Assembly (NCBI GenBank): GCA_964035545.1
Contig: OZ037767.1
Coordinates: forward strand, 13,852,801 to 13,916,800
Direction of reading: 5' to 3'
Length of the DNA stretch: 64,000 nucleotides
DNA from: Bugula neritina
Taxonomy: Eukaryota > Bryozoa > Gymnolaemata > Cheilostomatida > Bugulidae
Part shown: positions 57,650 to 64,000 of the stretch, one piece after another
How the letters are laid out: each line of letters opens with the position of its first letter
How positions within the stretch are numbered: position 1 is the stretch's first letter
Program-made: the position numbers and the translations under genes
Notes under the pieces: model-generated
Database searches by the model: none
The model's input: only the letters and a program-made list of their open reading frames with translations
Told to the model about the DNA's origin: nothing

Positions 57650-60600
57650 ATGTCTGAGGAAGATTTGTCGGATTATTATATTGAAGAGGAAACGTGAGTC
57701 ACCTCCCCCCTTCTATCTTCTTCGTGTGTTCTTACTAATTGTACTTTTCCTACAATATTTTCAATTCAATGAATTATAATTCACATTATTTTGTTGAGAT
57801 TAAGAACCGTTCTAAGTGTATTTAGTTTTATTAGCCAGCGAGTTAATCGAATAAAATAATATATACTGCTTGAGGGGTTAGATCATTTGCTTAGTAGTCA
57901 TGGGTTCAAACCCGACAAAGGCCATTGGTTATGTTAGGAAGAGCATCCAGTCATAATTGCTCCTTTGCTCCATCTGGTTAAGTCCTTTGCTCGATTTAAC
58001 AAAAAAACCTTCTATCAGGTTTTCTCACAGGGATGGTGACTATAAACTTGCGGGAGTTTTATTCTTGAACCACCAGGTCCATCTAATTTAACTCACTAAC
58101 AATGAAAGATAACTCTTAAGAAACTGCCTTATGCACAACAATTCATGGAAAGATAACTACTAATCTATTTGACTTGTGAAATTGTTGAGGATTTGAAAAG
58201 CATGTAAAATAGAGTAGAATAAAAATTGCTTGCCATTTATTTTTGAATTAAAACATGAGTGACATACACAAGTTTTCTTGTGGTCTTCGTATAGGTGTAA
58301 GTGCACATATCTCCGGTCTGTGTGTGACAAGATATTCCCCTGTGTTGTGGTGCCGGGACGCCAGCCCATTCCGCAGTCTCTTTGGAGAAGGCTATGGTAC
58401 GAAGGAACTTATCCTAACACCTTTGTGAAAAAGATCGTAGGTATGTCATCTTCAATATTATTCTGAATGAAGTTTGAAATGTATAAACTATGGTTATAAA
58501 ATTTAATCTTTTTAAATAAACGAATAAAAAATATAATATAGCTAACTAGTGGAATGTTGAACAGTAATTATAAGGCGATCAGGGAGAGAGGTCAGAAATA
58601 TGATTTCCATTCAGCAAGTTTGTTTTATTTATGATAAATAAATAAGGTTTGAATGCTATGTGATAGATAGACTTGTATTTTATAGTACGATAACCGAATT
58701 GTTGGAAGGCAAAATTCCCTACCCTTATTTTTGTTTTATATTCACATGCAGTTTATAGTTGTTATTTATATACAAAATATATTATCTAAATATTATTTAT
58801 ATTATTTATATTATGTGCTTATTCATTGTAGGGTTTGTTGTTGGTCTGTTAGCCAGTCAGTTTCTACTCTACATAGTACTGATATTCTTCAGATCTCCGC
58901 CGACCAGGGGTGTCATTTCCTGTTTCATCATAGCCACTATTCTACCAATCAGCTTGGCTTTATCTGCTAAAGTCAGGTGTATTTTCGCTCTGGTCATCCC
59001 TACTCTATGCTCTGGTAGGTATTCACTCATCCCTACCCTATGCTCTGGTAGGTATTGACTCATCCCTACTCTATGCTCTGGTAGGTATTCACTCATCCCT
59101 ACCCTACGCTCTGGTAGGTATTAGCTCATCCCTACACTATGCTTTGGTAGGTATTGACTCATCCCTACACTATGCTTTGGTAGGTATTGGTTCATTCCTA
59201 CTCTATGATCTGGTAGGTATTCACTCATCCCTACACTATGCTCTGGTAGGTATTCACTCATTCCTACCCTATGCTCTGGTAGGTATTAGCTCATCCCTAC
59301 TCTATGCTCTGGTAGGTATTGGCTCATTCCTACATTATGCTCTGGTAGGTATTGACTCATCCCTAATTTTAAGTCCATAAAAAATACTGCTGTTTTCAAC
59401 TGATCAATTCTCTACACAGTTTTAAAGATCTTCCTGTTGTTTTATTCCTAAAATCAGTCAACTTATTGTCTTGAATTAAAAGACTGAATTACTTTTTACT
59501 TTTCATCCTTTTACTTTTCAAGAATCCTTTTACTCTACTGAATTAAAAGAATTCCTGCAATAAAGTGATGAGTTACGTTATGAAGCAGCAAGAAAAGCTT
59601 GCTTTTATCTGTAGTGTGGCCGGGGCTTTAAAGTATGAACTTATATGCTTTGAGACTGCATCATCATTATTATAGAACCATTTCACTCACTCAAGTTTAT
59701 AGTCACCACCCCTAGGAGAAACTTATGATAAAAAGGGATTTTTTTAAAGCAGGCTAAAGACTTATTCAAATGTGACACAAGAGCAATTCTGACTGAATGC
59801 TCTTCCTAACATCACCAGTGGACTTTACTGGGGTTTGAACTTTGAACCCATGACTTCCTGTTTACTAAGCAAACACTCTAACCCCTAGACCATGGCTGCT
59901 CCTATTTATTATTATAAAACTATATTATATTATATTATTTATATATTACATTATTGCAGATAAAGGACAGGCTCTGATAATAGCCTACATGCTAGCAGGG
60001 ATTATAGAAGGTCCAATGGAACAGTTTAGTTACAACGCTCAGGTGTTCGCCCTAAGTTCGGTTTGTGGGCAGGACAAGCTGCTGAAAGCTAAAGAGGAAA
60101 CCGTGCAAGCTGCTAAACAGCCTATCATTGGTCAGTTGACTGTATAGTAGCATCAATACTCGGGATAAAACACTGTTTATATTTCGTTTTTTATGTAACT
60201 TTTGTAATTTATACTGAATTTATGTAATCTATAATTTGATGAAATAGTTATTGTGTTATAAAAGCTACAAGTAATGTATTATTGTAATACATTATTGTAT
60301 CGTATAAATGTATTTTATTGTATTGTGCTTTTGTATTATGTTGCTGAGTTTAAAACTAATGTATGTTTATTATAATCAAATTCTGGACTTTGCAATTTAA
60401 AAGACAGTGTAATATAATGTTATATTAACACTGTGTAGCCTGTGTTCCTACAGATATAAGTATATAGTTATATTAACACTGTGTAGCCTGTGTTCTTACA
60501 GATATAAGTATATAGTTATATATCAACGCTGTGTAGCCTGTGTTCCTACAGATATAAATATATAGTTATATTAACACTGTGTAGCCTGTGTTCCTACAGA

Positions 60601-60813
60601 TATAAGTAACAAAGTAGAGAACGTCGTGACGGATATGAAGAAAGTGGCTAAGAAAATGGAGGAACAGTTAGACAAGGCAGTAGAAAGTTTCGACAATGTT
60701 GGTAATTATATTATTGATATATATTATATATAATATATTATTATTTTATATGTATATTACCTACACAGACGCGCCACACACACACGCAGACGCACACCAC
60801 GCACGCACGCACA

Positions 60814-60906
<93 letters not shown>

Positions 60907-63669
60907 AGAAACTATAAGTTATCAATTTTTTTCCTGCAGGCAATATTCATTAGTACTTTTCATGCTGAATATACAAGGAAAATCTACCTTTAACTCATGT
61001 TTAAAAAATGTATAAATAAACAATGATTTTCAACTATAATTAAAGCATTCATATACAATATCCATATATTTTCAACCTTCACAGGCATGAAGAGCTTCAT
61101 GCTTTCTATTATATGTGTTTAGTTGATAAGATTGCGAAGATAAAGGAATGGTTGCAGAATGTGGAGTCAGTGTGTAACAGGAAGTTCATGGGCAGCTCCA
61201 GTAAATTCTGTCAGTATTTAAAGGATGGATTTGTAAAAAAATGTGTGTAAGTATCACAGCTTATTGTATTTTATATCTTCAAATATTATATTGTATTATT
61301 AGTATTGCATGGTGTTGTGATGTGAATATCTTGTGGTGCTATCTTGTATCACATATGATGTACAGTACATATGTATAATATATATGTATGAAATATACCG
61401 TATGTATAATATATATGTATGAGATATACCGTATGTATAATATATATATATATATATATGTATGAGATATACCGTGTGTATAATATATATGTATGTCATA
61501 CATATATATTATACTGTGTTAATTTGTAGAGATCGTTTTTGGAGCCTCGTAGACCATAACTGTCCAACTTACGGTGTGAGTCTATTTGATGCCGCTTGTG
61601 ATGCTGCCGCTGCCAGTATGTACATCCTGTTTGCTGCTTTAGCTGCTGTACGGTCATACCAAAACTCGCGCTGCCCTAATTGTTTTTCAACATCATGAGA
61701 AAACCAGTTATAAAATTCCATTTCTCCGTAAAAGGCTCTAAAATAAATTCAAAAATGCCCAGTTTTAGAATACAGGAAATAATTTATAATAACATAGATA
61801 TTTGTATATATTTTAAAACAAAGTGACAAGTTTTGTCGGCTTTCTAGGCAAAGAAACATTGTGCAACATCGACCTTGACATAGATTTGGGTATTGACCTT
61901 CCCGGGTTAGATATTGACTTGGATTTTGATTTGAAGGCACCATTTGCAGATACGAGAAGAAAAATAAAGGAAAGTAAGTTGACATGTTGAATTTTCATAA
62001 ATTATGTTCTGATGATATGCTTAGTTTCAGGAATATAAATATGTGAGACAATGTTGTAGTATGTTTACTACTGGAAGTTTATTTTATGTTTTGTTGTGGC
62101 AAACAGTAACTGCTAAGATGTCTAGAGTTTTACTGTGTCATATATTCTATTTCTTACTTTATTATAAGCAGAGGTCTATTTGTTATCTTTTGTCTGACCA
62201 TGATGTTTGATATTATTTCAAAAGAGGTAGCCGAGAGGAAGCGGTTGATTAAAGAGTACTTTGCCTACAACGTTACCTTCTTCAGAAATGAGTCGTCGGT
62301 AGCGAACCAATCTCGTACCTACAAGGCCATAGCCCGAGATATTCGTGACGAGTTACTCGGGAGAGTCAAAATTATAAAGTACTTCCTTCGAGTCACGCAG
62401 TTTGCTCTCGTCTCTTTCTTTCTCATGGTCGTTGTAGTGTGAGTTTCAGTCTTGTTTAAGTAAAGCTTGCTTAAGTTGGCAGAGTTAAATTTTGTAGTTA
62501 CACATAAGCGGGATTTCTTGTACATCAGTTCAATATCTCATTTTTGGACAGAGCGGATTTCCCTGTGTGGGAAATCCATCTAATGCGACCTCACATCAAG
62601 TTATGCAAATTATAAGCTGATTGAGTGAATTGTAATACTACACTTAGTTTCTAATAGTATAGGAAATAAATTAGTTTCATGAACAATATTCAGTTTGTTT
62701 GTTTACGCTGTTTATTTAGGGCTTGTCTGTATTTACGAAAATACCACAAAAAGATTCGCTGTGACAACTTTTACATCAACTCTTTTATCAAGGAGGTAGA
62801 CGTTAAGCGGATGCAACTACATCCAGAGAAAGAAAGTATATTCCCGATGACGCTACGTGAAAAGTTCACGTACATTTCACCATGTAAGGTTCTTTTTCAT
62901 TTGTGTGTGTCATAGGCTTGTGATTACTGCTTTTATCAATTGTTTTTAGTTTTTAACTTTAGCTTAGCGGTTTTGTGAATTTTTCTCTAAAACAGTATGT
63001 CAGACAGTAATTTTATCGTCAAAAGCAAGTGACTACATTAAAAAGTACCATCTGGTGTCTATATTACAGTGCCTATATTCCAGAGTCTATATTACTGTGT
63101 ATATATTACAGTGTCTATATTACAGTGTTTATATTACAGTGTATATATTACAGTGTTTATATTACAGTCTCTATATTACAGTGTCTATATTACAGAGTAT
63201 CTATATTACAGTGTCTATATTACAGAGTATATATTACAGTGTTTATATTACAGAGTATAGATTACAGTGTCTATATTACAGAGTATCTATATTACAGTGT
63301 CTATATTACAGAGTCTATATTACAGTGTTTATATTACAGCGTCTATATTACAGAGTATATATTACAGAGTCTATATTACAGTGTCTATATCACAGAGTAT
63401 ATATTACAGTGTATATATTACAGTGTATATATTACAGAGTATATATTACAGAGCATATATTACAGTGTCTGTATTACAGAGTATATATAATCTATATAAT
63501 GCAGGGTCCCTGAAAGTTACTGATTATGAGGTCAGCAAGATTCTAGTGAACCTGCTAAAGCTGATACCTCTGCTAGTCAACCTCCTGGTTGTAATTGTGT
63601 GTGATATAGGGCTGTGGTACGCCTTGGATCTCACTAAATCCATCTTCCAGATAGACTACGACACAGGCA
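57650..63669 (+). CDS. DC-STAMP-domain multi-pass membrane protein (DCST-like), 11 exons, continues past window
   Basis: Exons: 57650-57693, 58295-58440, 58832-59014, 59960-60130, 60600-60701, 61123-61246, 61530-61573, 61848-61973, 62225-62438, 62720-62883, 63505-63669, all phase-consistent. The 3' end lies beyond 64 kb. Family members (DC-STAMP, OC-STAMP, DCST1/2, Drosophila sneaky) are membrane proteins of cell fusion or of sperm, acting in sperm-egg interaction. Hydrophobic segments include FVVGLLASQFLLYIVLIFF, ISCFIIATILPISLALSA, FALVSFFLMVVVV and LLKLIPLLVNLLVVIV. DKGQALIIAYMLAGIIEGPM matches the DCST pattern GRAL..A..L...GP. The block from YHKKIRCDNFYINSFIKEVD to MTLREKFTYISP matches the DC-STAMP domain core (FDN.Y....F...D.RR ... 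LP...E...YI.P). A Cys-containing extracellular part includes an Asp/Leu alternation (61848-61973). The exact exon 7 donor and the orthologue (DCST1, DCST2 or other) are uncertain. Confidence 0.85.
57870..58058 (+). mobile_element. 5'-truncated MetaSINE-like SINE copy
   Basis: The head is incomplete (GAGGGGTTAGATCATTTGCT). The B-box variant GGTTCAAACCC, the body GTTAGGAAGAGCATCCAGTC with ATAATTGCTCC, and the tail GGTGACTATAAACTTGCGGG follow. It lies in intron 1 of the DC-STAMP-domain gene. Confidence 0.85.
58984..59372 (+). repeat. 33-bp x 11 minisatellite amplifying a DC-STAMP-gene exon end and donor
   Basis: The unit CCCTACTCTATGCTCTGGTA plus GGTATTCACTCAT carries exon-3 coding sequence (IPTLCSG) and donor TCTG/GTAGGT. 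The first unit is the real exon end; ten more copies of the donor follow in the intron. Because 33 is divisible by 3, the second donor would add 11 residues in frame; the next one introduces TGA. Confidence 0.9.
59684..59902 (-). mobile_element. MetaSINE-like SINE copy, minus strand
   Basis: On the minus strand: head GGAGCAGCCATGGTCTAGGG, B-box region GGGTTCAAAG, body GTTAGGAAGAGCATTCAGTC and tail CTATAAACTTGAGTGAG. It lies about 60 bp upstream of DC-STAMP-gene exon 4. Confidence 0.85.
60421..60612 (+). repeat. 48-bp x 4 minisatellite amplifying a DC-STAMP-gene 3' splice site and exon start
   Basis: Units begin at 60421, 60469, 60517 and 60565. Each contains TGTGTTCCTACAG/ATATAAGTA. The last copy is the real acceptor and the first bases of exon 5 (60600-60701). 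A 48-bp period preserves frame, but upstream acceptors would read into TAG within ATATATAG. Confidence 0.92.
60791..60904. repeat. (CA)n microsatellite
   Basis: About 110 bp of nearly pure CA dinucleotides, starting about 90 bp after the donor of DC-STAMP-gene exon 5. Confidence 0.98.
61370..61505. repeat. TATGTATAATATA degenerate repeat
   Basis: Four to five copies of an approximately 33-bp unit around GTATGAGATATACCGTATGT, ending about 25 bp upstream of the acceptor of exon 7. Confidence 0.8.
63055..63485 (+). repeat. TCTATATTACAG satellite upstream of a DC-STAMP-gene exon
   Basis: About 28 units of 14-17 bp, each containing TATATTACAG, a pyrimidine/A-rich acceptor-like motif on the gene's strand. 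The array ends about 20 bp before the real acceptor ATAATGCAG of exon 63505-63669. Three overlapping long open frames are repeat artefacts. Confidence 0.92.
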
Positions 63670-64000
63670 GTATGTATGACAGAAAGATTTCAACATGCTT
63701 ATAGGTTTTGGGGTATTTAGGCGTGTTAGGTGATATAGAATATCTTTTTTTTGTAGTAAAACTAGCTGTGCTTGTATTGTAAAGCTCAGGTCTTGGGAAA
63801 GTCAAAATGGAATAGTATACATTGTATATGCTACTGTAAAGGATTTAGTGAAATGATTTCAACTTGTCTATAATTAGTTTTGTTGGTTTAATTAGTTAAT
63901 TGGTGATACTTAAGTTTGAAATATCTTTCGAATGCAGATAGTATGGTAAAATATTTGATAAATTGCTGAATGAGTGTTTACAAAATGGGTATAATAGGTT
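63670..64000 (+). other. Intron sequence at the right edge of the window
   Basis: It follows the GTATGT donor at 63670 of the DC-STAMP-domain gene. No further exon is recognised before the window ends. Confidence 0.5.

Noticed and set aside
61574-61698. Ala-rich hydrophobic continuation after DC-STAMP-gene exon 7 (SLFDAACDAAAASMYILFAAL)
   Set aside because: It ends in a stop, and using the GTGTGA donor at 61574 gives the phase exon 8 needs. I keep some doubt because the stretch looks like a membrane segment.
63029-63704. Three overlapping 145-153-codon frames rich in LYYSVYITE
   Set aside because: They are translations of the TATATTACAG satellite. The true exon begins at 63505 in the phase required by exon 10.

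Overview
The window is animal nuclear DNA: AT-rich, with long GT-AG introns, pervasive microsatellites and minisatellites, tRNA-derived SINEs and many small inverted-repeat transposons. Conserved genes are split into many short exons whose splice phases can be followed by hand. Gene content (calpain with a PEF domain, ALG13, a CD225/dispanin protein, an Arkadia-type RING ligase, a DC-STAMP-domain protein) and a SINE family with a MetaSINE-like body suggest an invertebrate metazoan. A lophotrochozoan is my guess, but the sequence does not settle the phylum.

Layout. (1) 1,223-23,522, plus strand: a complete 21-exon classical calpain (928 codons by my splice model), with an unusual Ser/Tyr/Gly-rich N-terminal head, an intact Cys/His/Asn triad and a penta-EF-hand C-terminus. 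(2) 25,292-26,199, minus: a two-exon, 119-codon CD225/dispanin (IFITM/PRRT-like) membrane protein. (3) 31,898-33,875, minus: four 3' exons of a small RING-H2 E3 ligase. (4) 37,056-45,905, minus: 15 phase-consistent exons of an Arkadia/RNF111-like SUMO-targeted ubiquitin ligase (NRG/TIER-like box, RING-H2, several SUMO-interaction motifs). Its first exon(s) were not found and may lie in 46-55 kb. (5) 49,214-50,995: a decayed Tc1/mariner (DD34E) element with both inverted repeats and TA target duplications. (6) 55,510-56,799, plus: complete four-exon ALG13, the catalytic subunit of the second dolichol-linked GlcNAc transferase. (7) 57,650 to beyond the right edge, plus: 11 exons of a DC-STAMP-domain membrane protein. 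These are unrelated housekeeping and signalling genes, not an operon or cluster, except that the two neighbouring RING-H2 genes may be old tandem relatives.

The most interesting structure is in the repeats. At least four minisatellites have amplified a real exon-intron junction, so each unit carries a copy of the exon edge plus its splice site: 31 bp x 8 at a calpain 5' splice site, 33 bp x 11 at a DC-STAMP-gene 5' splice site, 48 bp x 4 at a DC-STAMP-gene 3' splice site, and 67 bp x 4 at an Arkadia 3' splice site. Further arrays of acceptor-like or donor-like units sit close to exons. Other notable items are a 9-nt microexon in the calpain gene, a near-perfect 425-bp palindromic element, a foldback element inside the intron that splits the Arkadia RING, and a MITE inserted into a SINE.

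All gene models come from reading splice sites, phase and family resemblance by eye. No alignment or transcript evidence was available.
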